From contig NZ_BBUY01000003.1 of the NCBI RefSeq assembly GCF_001590865.1, positions 441,846 to 505,845 of the forward strand: 64,000 nucleotides of DNA, written 5' to 3'. Each line of letters starts with the position of its first letter. Within the stretch, counting starts at the first letter, position 1. This DNA comes from Streptomyces sp. NBRC 110611 (lineage in GTDB: Bacteria > Actinomycetota > Actinomycetes > Streptomycetales > Streptomycetaceae). The notes under the pieces are model-generated. The model did no database searches, was not told where the DNA came from, and was given only the letters and a program-made list of their open reading frames with translations. This document shows positions 28,410-36,745 of the stretch, piece after piece. A program made the position numbers and the translations under genes.

Positions 28410-30116
28410 ATGGGCATGGACACCGCCCCGGACCCCATGGACGCCGCCACCGCGGCCACCCGCAGCCTGCAGGGCCTGTCCTCCGAGCTGACCGCCCGGG
28501 TGCCGCAGCTGCTGGAGGCGATGCGTACCGTCGGCGCGGGCCTCGATCTGCACATCACCCTCGACCGGATCGTGGAGACCGCCGCCGAGCTCGCCGACGC
28601 CCGCTACGCCGCCATCGGGATCATCGACGACGCCCGTGAAGGGCTGTCGGACTTCGTCACGTACGGAGTGACCGGGCAGCAGCACGAACGGATCGGCGCC
28701 CTGCCCGACGGCCACAAGGGTCTGCTCGGCGCGCTGATCGAAAACCCCCGGCCGGTGCGCCTCGCCGACCTCACGCAGGACCCGCGCTCGGCCGGCTTCC
28801 CGCCCGGGCACCCGCCGATGCGGACGTTCCTGGGGGTGCCGATCCGTGTCCAGGGCGAGATCTTCGGCAATCTCTATCTGACGGAGAAGCGCGGTGGCGG
28901 GGAATTCAGCGAAGAAGATCTGCATATGGTGCGGGTGCTCGCGACCGAGGCCGGTATCGCCATCGGCAACGCCCGGCTGCATGCGGCGACCCGCCAGCGG
29001 GAGCGGTGGATCGACGGTTCGGTGGCGGTGACCACCGAACTCCTCGCCGGCAGCGACGTCGACGACGCGCTCGCGGTGGTCGCCGAGCAGGCGCGCAAGC
29101 TGGCGGACTCGGCGGCCGGCATCGTCCTGCTGCCCGACGACGAGGGCGGTCTGGAGATCGTCGCGGTATCGGCGGACGACCCCACCGGGATCTTGGGGAC
29201 GCAGATTCCACCGGACAGCCCGGTGGCCGAGCAACTCCTCGCCGGGGAGCCGGTGTTCGTGGACGACTCGGCCACCGATCCGCGTATGGTGACGGCCATC
29301 GCACCCCGCTTCGGGCCGAGCATGATGCTGCCGCTCAAGAGCGGTGGGCGGGTGCTCGGCACCCTGGCCACACCGCGGTCCCGGGGCGCCCGCCCCTTCA
29401 CCGCCGCCGAGCGGACGCTCGCCACCCAGTTCGCCGCGCAGGCCGCGCTGGCGCTGGTGCTGGCCGAGGCCCAGCGCGACCGGGAGCGCCTCGCGGTCTA
29501 CGAAGACCGCGACCGGATCGCCCGCGACCTGCACGATCTCGTGATCCAGCGGCTGTTCGCGACCGGCATGATGCTGGAGAGCGCACAGCGCAGGTCGGAC
29601 GTTCCGGATGTGACGGATGGCGTCGGCAAGGCCGTCGACGAGCTGGACGTCACCATCCAGGAGATCCGGACGGCGATCTTCGCCCTCCAGCAGGGCCCGG
29701 CCGAGGCGCCGTCCGGGCTGCGCACCCGGGTTCTGCGCGAGATCGGCACCGCCGCCGTACCGCTCGGCTTCCAGCCGTCGGCCAGCTTCATCGGCCCGGT
29801 CGACTCCCGGGTCGGCGAGCTGACCGGCAAGAACCTGATCGCCGCACTGCGCGAGGCGCTGTCCAACGCCTTCCGGCACGCCCAGGCCTCCCGGATCGAC
29901 GTGGTCGTCGACGCGACGATCCGCCTGCCGGACGGCACCGACGGCGTCCGCCTGACCGTCGCCGACGACGGCATCGGCATCCCGGACGGCGGCCGCCGCA
30001 GCGGCCTGAAGAACCTCGCCAAGCGGGCCGAGTCCCTGGGTGGCGCCAGCGCCCACGGCCCGGGTCTGGGCGAGAACGGCAGGGGGACGACGGTGACGTG
30101 GGAAGCGCCGCTGTAG
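28410..30116 (+). CDS. GAF-GAF sensor histidine kinase (DosS/DevS-like)
   Basis: 568 residues, cytosolic. GAF domain 1 spans about 55-195, GAF domain 2 about 215-350, then a HisKA_3 dimerisation helix with the phospho-acceptor RDLHD (His about 375) and a HATPase_c domain with DDGIGIPDGGRRSGLKNL. The GAF1 segment GFPPGHPPMRTFLGVPIRV closely resembles mycobacterial DosS/DevS, whose GAF-A binds haem through a His that I believe is in this motif (His 134 here). It would sense O2, NO or redox. No response regulator gene is adjacent. It follows cydDC by 129 bp, which suggests a shared low-oxygen role. The start (28410 or 28416) has no clear ribosome site. Confidence 0.88.
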   Translation: MGMDTAPDPMDAATAATRSLQGLSSELTARVPQLLEAMRTVGAGLDLHITLDRIVETAAELADARYAAIGIIDDAREGLSDFVTYGVTGQQHERIGALPDGHKGLLGALIENPRPVRLADLTQDPRSAGFPPGHPPMRTFLGVPIRVQGEIFGNLYLTEKRGGGEFSEEDLHMVRVLATEAGIAIGNARLHAATRQRERWIDGSVAVTTELLAGSDVDDALAVVAEQARKLADSAAGIVLLPDDEGGLEIVAVSADDPTGILGTQIPPDSPVAEQLLAGEPVFVDDSATDPRMVTAIAPRFGPSMMLPLKSGGRVLGTLATPRSRGARPFTAAERTLATQFAAQAALALVLAEAQRDRERLAVYEDRDRIARDLHDLVIQRLFATGMMLESAQRRSDVPDVTDGVGKAVDELDVTIQEIRTAIFALQQGPAEAPSGLRTRVLREIGTAAVPLGFQPSASFIGPVDSRVGELTGKNLIAALREALSNAFRHAQASRIDVVVDATIRLPDGTDGVRLTVADDGIGIPDGGRRSGLKNLAKRAESLGGASAHGPGLGENGRGTTVTWEAPL

Positions 30117-30145
30117 GCGATGCCGCGACGCGTTGACGTGATGCG

Positions 30146-31240
30146 CTACGTCGATACGACTCCCTCGGGGCGCCGCACTCCGGCACCGTCATGGCCCGCC
30201 CCGCGGCGGCCCGTCGCGTCGTGGCCTGTCGGCCGGCCGCAGAGCCGGTCGGCGTCCGTGGTGCGCTGGTAGTACACGCGGTTTCCGTCCCGTACGCGGG
30301 TGACCAGCCCCGCGCGGAGGAGGCGGCTGAGGTGGTAGGAGACGGTCGACGGGCTCAGGTGGTGGCGGGCGGCGAGCTGTGTGGTGGTGCGGGGCACGTC
30401 GAGGCCGGTCAGCACGAGGGAACGGGAGTGGCCGATGACGTTGCCGAGGGAGGGGGCGGTTCCCTCGGCGGTCCGGTCCTTCCCCTGTGGGCGGTGGGCC
30501 GGGCGGTGCGGGCGGACCGGGTAGACGAGGTGGATGCCGCGTTCATGCCAAGGATCCACGCTGATGAGCCAGCTGTGCGCAAGCGTCGAAGGGAAGAGTG
30601 TGACGTCCGTGGTCCCGGAGACCTCCAGCTGCTGTTCGTTCTCCAGGCGGAGTGCGCCGCGGTCGTAAGCGATGTCCCGGTGCAGGGAGTTGAGCGCGGT
30701 GTGCAGACCGCCGCGCGCGATGATGCGTGCCCGGTGGTCGATATCCGCCTCCGCCCGGGCGGAGAGGGCGGGCCACATGGGCGCGAGGCGCCGTTGCCAG
30801 AACGATGCCAGCTCGTCGGCGGCCTGCTGTGCGAACGCCTGCTCGCCGAGTTCCAGGAAATCCCGGACACCCGGGAGTTCGGATGCGGAGGTCCGCTTGG
30901 GCAGCGCTGCGGACTGGAGCACTCTGTTCATCTGGCGGGCGACGATGGGCGACGGCGTGGTGGCGACCTGATGCAACTCCACATCGACATCGGGTGCGAG
31001 GTCGCTGCCCGGCCCGGGGGTCAGGAAGTCCGGCGCGTAACCGTGGATCTCCCGGCGCAGTGCGGAGAGCAGGTGCAGGCCGCGCTCCCGTAGCGCGGCG
31101 TCTACCTGCTGTCCGTTCAAGTGCGTCCTGCTCGCCGCTCGCGGCCGGCGCGGGTGCAGCACCGCACCGGCCTGCATCAGCGGTGATACCGCGAAACGTA
31201 TGGCCGCCAGGGTATCCGTGCTCACCGCGATGTCGATCAA
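30146..31240 (-). CDS. ArsR-type helix-turn-helix regulator with N-terminal DUF5937-like domain
   Basis: 364 residues. The first about 260 residues form a conserved actinobacterial domain of unknown role (IDIAVSTDTLAAIRFAVSPL onwards). The winged helix follows (about 265-330): TTTQLAARHHLSPSTVSYHL, then SRLLRAGLVTRVRDGNRVYY, the ArsR recognition and wing pattern. No metal-binding Cys pair is present, so it is probably not a metal sensor. TTG 31240 is proposed because GGGGGC precedes it and the domain begins there. Convergent with the histidine kinase. Target unknown. Confidence 0.8.
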   Translation of the reverse strand: MIDIAVSTDTLAAIRFAVSPLMQAGAVLHPRRPRAASRTHLNGQQVDAALRERGLHLLSALRREIHGYAPDFLTPGPGSDLAPDVDVELHQVATTPSPIVARQMNRVLQSAALPKRTSASELPGVRDFLELGEQAFAQQAADELASFWQRRLAPMWPALSARAEADIDHRARIIARGGLHTALNSLHRDIAYDRGALRLENEQQLEVSGTTDVTLFPSTLAHSWLISVDPWHERGIHLVYPVRPHRPAHRPQGKDRTAEGTAPSLGNVIGHSRSLVLTGLDVPRTTTQLAARHHLSPSTVSYHLSRLLRAGLVTRVRDGNRVYYQRTTDADRLCGRPTGHDATGRRGAGHDGAGVRRPEGVVST

Positions 31241-31496
31241 GGTTGCCCCCGTTATGCCCCGACATGCCGCCGGACATGTCCCCCGAGTCGTAGCAATGAC
31301 GCGCACATGCTAAAAGCCGCCGCTCCATGCACACACGGCTTTCGGGATTGACCGACGTGGCCGCGCGTACGAGTAGCCACATCTGCGCAGGGGGCCTACG
31401 CACAGCCACGTATGCGTGGGAGGTGCCGCTGTCGGAGCTGTTGTACGAGGGTTGAACGACGGTTGTACGAGGGGCGCCGTGGGGCGGCCGGAGCCG

Positions 31497-32447
31497 TCAG
31501 CGCGGCCCGGCTTTCGGCGCTCCACGCACCGGCGTCGCCGCTGCCCGTTCGCCGCAGCGCTGAAGGATCTCCTCGATGACGACCGCGACGCCGTCGTCAT
31601 TGTTGGACGCGGTACGGCGCGTGGTGGCCGCCAGCACCTCCGGATGGGCGTTGGCCATGGCATACGAGGTGCCGGCCCAGGTCAGCATCTCGATGTCGTT
31701 CGGCATGTCCCCGAAGGCGACGACCTCGTCCGGTGAGATACCGCGCTCCGCACAGCAGTGGGCGAGGGTGCCGGCCTTGCTGACACCGGGGCCGCTGATT
31801 TCCAGCAGCGCGGTGGGGCTGGACCGGGTGAAGGACGCGATCCCGCCCGCGGCCGTACGGGCCAGCGCGAGGAACGCGTCGGGCTCCAGGTCCGGGTGGT
31901 GTGCGAGCAGCTTGATGACGGGCTGGTCGGGGAAGGCGGGATCGACGCTCCCGGCGGGGTCCGGCGGTGCCACGAAGTCCTCGGCCAGCAGCTTCTCCGC
32001 CGGCGCGACGACCGCGGCCGGGTCCAGGAGGAGCGGCGGGTACTCCGGCTCGTAATGAATGCCGCCGGTGCGCTCGATGGCGAACGACGTGCCGGGCGCG
32101 GCACTGCGCAGTGCCGCCACGACGTCCAGCGCGGCCGTGCGTTCCAAGGGGCTGACCTCGACGACCCGGCCGCCGTGATGCAGGTCGACGACAGCCGCGC
32201 CGTTCGCGCAGATCGCCAGTCCGTGACCGTGCACATGGTCGCTGACCACGCCCATCCAACGAGCCGGGCGCCCGGTCACGAAGAACACCTCGATGCCGGC
32301 CCGCTCGGCGGCGGCGAGTGCGGCGATCGTCCGGTCGGAGACCGTTTTGTCGTCGTGCAGCAGCGTGCCGTCGAGATCGGTCGCGATCAGCCGGGGTGCG
32401 ACGACCGCTTCGGGCGCCCGGGCCGGCGTGGGGGAGGCATCAGTCAC
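31497..32447 (-). CDS. HAD-superfamily hydrolase, Cof-type
   Basis: 316 residues. HAD motif I is [13 protein letters not shown] (nucleophile and acid Asp), motif II FFVTGRPARW, motif III Lys in VSKAGTLAH and motif [13 protein letters not shown]. The Cof-type cap domain (about 90-220) identifies sugar or cofactor phosphatases of broad specificity. A paralogue with the same layout lies at 50388-51230. GTG 32447 is the start; an upstream ATG lies out of frame. It is divergent from the LLM oxidoreductase gene. Confidence 0.88.
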   Translation of the reverse strand: MTDASPTPARAPEAVVAPRLIATDLDGTLLHDDKTVSDRTIAALAAAERAGIEVFFVTGRPARWMGVVSDHVHGHGLAICANGAAVVDLHHGGRVVEVSPLERTAALDVVAALRSAAPGTSFAIERTGGIHYEPEYPPLLLDPAAVVAPAEKLLAEDFVAPPDPAGSVDPAFPDQPVIKLLAHHPDLEPDAFLALARTAAGGIASFTRSSPTALLEISGPGVSKAGTLAHCCAERGISPDEVVAFGDMPNDIEMLTWAGTSYAMANAHPEVLAATTRRTASNNDDGVAVVIEEILQRCGERAAATPVRGAPKAGPR

Positions 32448-32578
32448 GGGGTCATCTTCCCGTACCGCAGCGCACAGGCGTGCAGCAGGTTGCGTGTATG
32501 AGCCGGTCCGGGCGGGCGCGCGTCGAGCGGTCGGCCCTCCGTACGGCTGCCCGGCCGCACGGCCGTACGCTCGGGGTC

Positions 32579-33478
32579 ATGCGACTGAGCACCGTGATTC
32601 TCCCCGTCCGACGCTGGTCCGAAGGCGGGTGCCGGCCCTGGCAGCGCGCAGAGGAGCTGGGGTTCCACGCCGCGTACACCTACGACCACCTCTCGTGGCG
32701 GAGCTTCCGTGAGCAGACCTGGTTCGGTGCCCTGCCGACGCTGACCGCGGCCGCGGCCGCGACCTCACGGATCCGCCTGGGCACCCTCGTCACCTCGCCG
32801 AACTTCCGGCACCCGGTCACCCTCGCCAAGGAGCTGATCTCGCTCGACGACGTCAGCGGCGGCCGTTTCACCCTGGGAATCGGCGCCGGCGGGAACGGCT
32901 TCGACGCCACCGTGCTCGGCCAGGAGCCCTGGTCGCCGCGGGAACGGGCGGACCGTTTCGCCGAGTTCATGGCGCTGCTGGACCGGCTGCTGACCGAGGA
33001 CGCGGTCTCCTTCGAGGGCACGCACTACTCCGCCGAGGAGGCGCGCAACATCCCCGGTTGTGTGCAGCGGCCGCGGCTGCCGTTCGCGGTGGCGGCCACC
33101 GGCCCGCGCGGTATGGCGCTGGCCGCCCGGTACGGCCAGGCCTGGGTGACCACCGGTGACCCCAAGGTCTCGAACGGAGGCGGTACGCCGGCCGAGTCGC
33201 TGGAGGCGGTTCGCGGGCAGGTCGAACGGCTCGCCAAGGCCTGCGCCGACCAGGGCCGGGACTTCGGCGAGCTCCAGAAGATCATGCTGACCGGCTTCAC
33301 TCCGGATCGTCCGCTGGACTCCCTGGACGCCTTTGTCGACTTCGCCGGACGCCATGGCGAGCTGGGCATCGATGAGCTGGTCGTCCACTGGCCGATCGCG
33401 GATTCGGTCTTCGAGGCAGATGTCGCGGTCTTCGAGCGCATCGCCAAGGAGGGGCTCGCGCAGCTGGGAGCCCGGTAG
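32579..33478 (+). CDS. LLM-class F420/flavin-dependent oxidoreductase
   Basis: 299 residues of the luciferase-like monooxygenase TIM barrel. Visible conserved parts: GFHAAYTYDHLSWR near the N-terminus, RIRLGTLVTSPNFRHPVTLAKE (cofactor strand), DDVSGGRFTLGIGAGG and VAATGPRGMALAARYGQAWV. Actinobacterial members generally use F420. The substrate is unknown. ATG 32579 comes directly after the promoter-like CCGTACGCTCGGGGTC, so the transcript may be nearly leaderless. Confidence 0.88.
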   Translation: MRLSTVILPVRRWSEGGCRPWQRAEELGFHAAYTYDHLSWRSFREQTWFGALPTLTAAAAATSRIRLGTLVTSPNFRHPVTLAKELISLDDVSGGRFTLGIGAGGNGFDATVLGQEPWSPRERADRFAEFMALLDRLLTEDAVSFEGTHYSAEEARNIPGCVQRPRLPFAVAATGPRGMALAARYGQAWVTTGDPKVSNGGGTPAESLEAVRGQVERLAKACADQGRDFGELQKIMLTGFTPDRPLDSLDAFVDFAGRHGELGIDELVVHWPIADSVFEADVAVFERIAKEGLAQLGAR

Positions 33479-33731
33479 GGACGGCGCGGGCGCGGTCCCC
33501 GGCTCCGTCCCCGTGGTGCCTGGCTGCGTCCCTGACTCATCCCTGACTCGGCTCCGACGCGCCCGGCCACGCCCCGGCCTCCGCTTTACCCCACATATAG
33601 CTGCGAAGGGGGAGAATTGGGGCAGCGACGCAGTGCGGGGGACGCGGCGCGCGATGGACGGCCATCGCGCGAGCGGACTGGTGCCTGCGCCGGAGTGCGG
33701 CGTTTGGGAATGCGGCGTTTGTGGAGGAGCC

Positions 33732-34631
33732 ATGGCACAGACCCGATTCGCCCCGGACCGCGGGCTGACCTCGCGCATGGTGACGACGATGTTCTTCATC
33801 GGGTTGCTGTACGTCGTGGTCGTCAGCGCGCTGGTGGTGCTGCTCAAGGGCGCCTGGGTGGTGGTGCTGCTGATCGCGGGGGCGATGTTCGTCGCGCAGT
33901 TCTGGTACAGCGACCGGATCGCGGCGTTCAGCATGGGCGCGCGTGAGGTCTCTCCGGACCAGGCGCCGGAGCTACACGGCGCGGTCGACCGGCTCTGTGC
34001 GCTGGCCGATATGCCCAAGCCACGGGTCGCGATCGCCCAGTCGGATGTGCCGAACGCGTTCGCCACCGGCCGTAATCAGAAGAACTCGATGGTGTGCGCC
34101 ACGACCGGGCTGCTGCGCCGACTGGAGCCGGCGGAGCTGGAGGGCGTACTGGCCCACGAGCTGTCGCATGTCGCGCACCGCGATGTCGCGGTGATGACCA
34201 TCGCCTCGTTCCTGGGCGTCCTGGCCGGGATCATCACCCGGGCCGCGCTGTGGAGCGGTGTCGGGCGCAACAACCGGGACCAGAACGCGGCCATCGCCGT
34301 GCTCATCGTCACCGCCGTCAGCGTGGTCGTCTACGCGATCAGCTTCCTGCTGACCCGGCTGCTGTCCCGTTACCGCGAGCTGTCCGCCGACCGGGCCGCC
34401 GCGCTGCTGACCGGCCGCCCTTCGGCGCTGGCCGCCGCACTGACGAAGATCACCGGCCAGATGGCGCGGATCCCGACCGAGGATCTGCGCAAGGCCCAGC
34501 CGTTCAACGCCTTCTACTTCGTCCCCGCGTTCAACAAGGAGAGCTTCAACCGGCTGCTGTCCTCGCACCCATCGCTGGAGCAGCGGTTGGACCAGCTGGG
34601 ACGGATAGCGGCGGAGCTGGGGCGGCCGTGA
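33732..34631 (+). CDS. htpX: HtpX-type M48 membrane metalloprotease
   Basis: 299 residues. Two N-terminal membrane helices (about 17-62), the zinc motif HELSHVAHRD (HExxH, about residues 147-156), two more helices and the third-ligand region ELSADRAAALLTG (Glu). HtpX degrades damaged membrane proteins in quality control. Start ATG 33732 with GGAGGA upstream. PspAB follows; the pairing with PspAB is a recurrent actinobacterial membrane-stress arrangement. Confidence 0.92.
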   Translation: MAQTRFAPDRGLTSRMVTTMFFIGLLYVVVVSALVVLLKGAWVVVLLIAGAMFVAQFWYSDRIAAFSMGAREVSPDQAPELHGAVDRLCALADMPKPRVAIAQSDVPNAFATGRNQKNSMVCATTGLLRRLEPAELEGVLAHELSHVAHRDVAVMTIASFLGVLAGIITRAALWSGVGRNNRDQNAAIAVLIVTAVSVVVYAISFLLTRLLSRYRELSADRAAALLTGRPSALAAALTKITGQMARIPTEDLRKAQPFNAFYFVPAFNKESFNRLLSSHPSLEQRLDQLGRIAAELGRP

Positions 34632-34749
34632 CGCGGTGAGCGGCGGAGCGCAATCGGAGACGGGGCGGGGCGCCGTCGGGCAGTGCGGAGCGCAACCGGA
34701 GACGGGGCGGGACGCAGTCGGGCAGTGATGAGCAAGGAGTACGTCGCGT

Positions 34750-35313
34750 ATGGGATTTCTGGACGCCATCCTCGGCCGCAGCAAGCCGGTCCGGCCCGAC
34801 CTCGACCAGCTCTTCGCGCTGCCGTCCGCTGCGGTGACTCTCCAGGTCGCGGCCGGGTTCACCGCCACCGGCGTCGGTTCGGTGTGCTTTGCGAGCGTCG
34901 AGGGCGGGGCGTTCTCGCGCATCCAGGAGGAGGCGCGGTCCCTGCTGGACGGTTCGGTGGAGTTCACCCAGGACGCGTACGGGTATACCTGGCTGCTCGT
35001 ACGGCACTCACCGGACGATGTGGCGGGCCTGGTCAACGACCTGCACGCGGTCAACACCTCGCTGGAGGAGGCGGGTTTCGGTCCGCAGCTGCTGTGCTCC
35101 CTGCTCGGCTTCCGCGATGCGCGGGAGCGGTCACTGGCGCTGGTCTATCTCTACAAGCGCGGCACGTTCTACCCGTTCGCGCCGCAGCCCGGTGCCGGCG
35201 AGAAGCGTGACAACTCGCTTGAACTGCAGGTACGGGCGATGCTCGGGGACGATCTGACGGTCGAGAAGGATCTGGCGCGGTGGTTCCCGGTGTGGGGTGC
35301 GCCAGGGCTGTGA
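34750..35313 (+). CDS. pspAB: PspA-associated protein PspAB
   Basis: 187 residues, no membrane segment. It begins MGFLDAILGRSKPVRPDLDQLFALPSA-like and matches throughout the PspAB family, which accompanies HtpX and PspA in actinobacteria and is presumed to act in the phage-shock (membrane stress) response. The gene lies 118 bp after htpX on the same strand. The mechanism is unknown for the family. Confidence 0.88.
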   Translation: MGFLDAILGRSKPVRPDLDQLFALPSAAVTLQVAAGFTATGVGSVCFASVEGGAFSRIQEEARSLLDGSVEFTQDAYGYTWLLVRHSPDDVAGLVNDLHAVNTSLEEAGFGPQLLCSLLGFRDARERSLALVYLYKRGTFYPFAPQPGAGEKRDNSLELQVRAMLGDDLTVEKDLARWFPVWGAPGL

Positions 35314-35391
35314 GCCGACGGGGCCGGCGCCGCGTGCGCCCTCTCCCTCTCCGCTCCCTCTCCTGTCTCTCTCCTCTCCCATCCCTTCCCC

Positions 35392-35988
35392 TTATCCCTC
35401 CCTCTCGGCGTCCTCCTCGCGCGGCTTCTCTTCGTGCCTGCCCCGTGCGAGCTCGCTCGCCTTCCTCGCCTTGGCGCTGGTCACCTCGTCGGCCGCCCAG
35501 CGGGCCCACTCCTCCAGGGTTGCCGTCATGCGCAGGCCGTACTCCAGCGCGATCCGGCCGTAGACCGAAATCATCTCCTCGTCCCAGTCGGCGGTCTCGT
35601 CGATGCGCTCGCACTCGGCGTGTGTGCGGGCGGCGAGCTCGGCCTGTTGCAGCAGGTAGGCCTGGGCTTCGAGCGGTGTGACGATGCCGAGGAAGAAGAC
35701 GCGCAGCAGGCTGTCGTTGCGCGTGCTGCCGCCGGGCGTGATGTCGGTGAGCCAGTGCCGTAGCTCTGCCAGGCCGTCGTCGGTGATCGCGTACTCCTTG
35801 CGGCCGCGAGGGCCGTGGGCGGCGATCTCGACCAGGCCGGCGGTCGTGAGCTTGTTGAGCTCGCCGTACACCTGGCTCTGGGTGGCCGGCCAGACATTCG
35901 CGAGCGTGGCGTTGAACAGCTTCATCAGGTCGTAGCCGCTCGCCGGGGATTCGGACAGCAGGCCCAGTACCGCATGTCTCAAGCTCAT
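35392..35988 (-). CDS. PadR-family transcriptional regulator
   Basis: 198 residues. Winged helix at the N-terminus: SLRHAVLGLLSESPASGYDL, then FPATQSQVYGELNKLTTAGL-like recognition helix (here WPATQSQVYGELNKL) and the wing GRKEYAITDDGLAELRHWL. The C-terminal helix region is the dimerisation arm, ending in a Glu/Arg-rich tail. It is divergent from a membrane protein/carotenoid oxygenase pair and very likely represses it through the twin palindromes in the 166-bp gap. Confidence 0.92.
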   Translation of the reverse strand: MSLRHAVLGLLSESPASGYDLMKLFNATLANVWPATQSQVYGELNKLTTAGLVEIAAHGPRGRKEYAITDDGLAELRHWLTDITPGGSTRNDSLLRVFFLGIVTPLEAQAYLLQQAELAARTHAECERIDETADWDEEMISVYGRIALEYGLRMTATLEEWARWAADEVTSAKARKASELARGRHEEKPREEDAEREG

Positions 35989-36011
35989 GACTCACACTTT
36001 ACCTTCCACTC

Positions 36012-36054
36012 TTGACATGTCAAAGGTGGAGCTTCTAGCTTCGACATGTCGAAG
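36012..36054 (+). promoter_or_regulatory. PadR operator (twin ACATGT palindromes) overlapping a promoter
   Basis: TTGACATGTCAA (36012-36023) and CTTCGACATGTCGAAG (36039-36054) are two perfect palindromes with the same ACATGT core, centres 29 bp apart. TTGACA (36012-36017) and TAGCTT (36036-36041), 18 bp apart, look like -35 and -10 hexamers of a + strand promoter, so a repressor on the palindromes would block it. An outer inverted repeat ACCTTCCA (36001-36008) / TGGAAGGT (36056-36063) encloses both. Confidence 0.8.
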
Positions 36055-36154
36055 TTGGAAGGTCTGGTTGTGGGTGCGACGGCCGGTCGGTCGCCGGCGC
36101 ACGGCCACGACCGAAGCGCGACGTGACGGAGCGCGACGGAAAAGAGGGGGAACC

Positions 36155-36745
36155 ATGAAGTACCTGAGGGGCTTCATTCCATGGCTGGTCTTCGCGGTGG
36201 TCGGGTCGTTCGGCTGGCAGTGGGGCGCGCTGGCCGGCCTGGTGACGGCGGTCGTCCTGCTCGTCGCCGACCGCGCCGCAGGTCTGAAACTGGACTACCG
36301 CCTGCTGGAGTACGGCACGATCGTGTACTTCGTGGGCCTCGCTCTGCTGGCTTTCGCCCGGCCCGACAGTGGCCTCAAGCTGTACGCCAGCTCGCTCTCG
36401 ATGGGCTGGCTGGCGGTCATCGCCTGGGTGTCGATAGCGGTGCGGCGCCCCTTCACGATGGGGATCGCACGCCGGATGGCCCCACCGGAGGTCTGGCACA
36501 CCCCGCTGTTCCGCCACATCAACGTCGTACTCACGGCCGCGTGGGCACTGACCTTCACCCTTACGGCGATCGCCCAGGCCATTGTCTCGGCCTACGAGTT
36601 GAACGTCGTCTTCACGATCGTCATCCAGATCGCCGGATTCGTCCTTCCCGTCAGCTTCACCTCCGCCTATCCGGAACGAGCCAGGGCCCGCTTCCTGGCG
36701 CGGTCCGGCGTGCGGACCGACATCCAGGGAGGCCTGGCCTCATGA
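36155..36745 (+). CDS. Integral membrane protein, unknown, coupled to a carotenoid oxygenase
   Basis: 196 residues with about five to six hydrophobic segments (7-30, 45-62, 75-95, 128-150, 155-175). No transport or enzyme motif is apparent; it resembles in general shape the septation-protein-A type small membrane proteins, but I do not assign that family firmly. ATG 36155 follows AAGAGGGGGA. Its stop overlaps the ATG of the next gene (ATGA at 36742-36745), so the two products are probably made together. Confidence 0.8.
   Translation: MKYLRGFIPWLVFAVVGSFGWQWGALAGLVTAVVLLVADRAAGLKLDYRLLEYGTIVYFVGLALLAFARPDSGLKLYASSLSMGWLAVIAWVSIAVRRPFTMGIARRMAPPEVWHTPLFRHINVVLTAAWALTFTLTAIAQAIVSAYELNVVFTIVIQIAGFVLPVSFTSAYPERARARFLARSGVRTDIQGGLAS

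Noticed and set aside
27768..30056. 762-codon minus-strand frame antisense to the histidine kinase
   Set aside because: High-GC antisense open frame; the opposite strand encodes an unmistakable two-GAF kinase.
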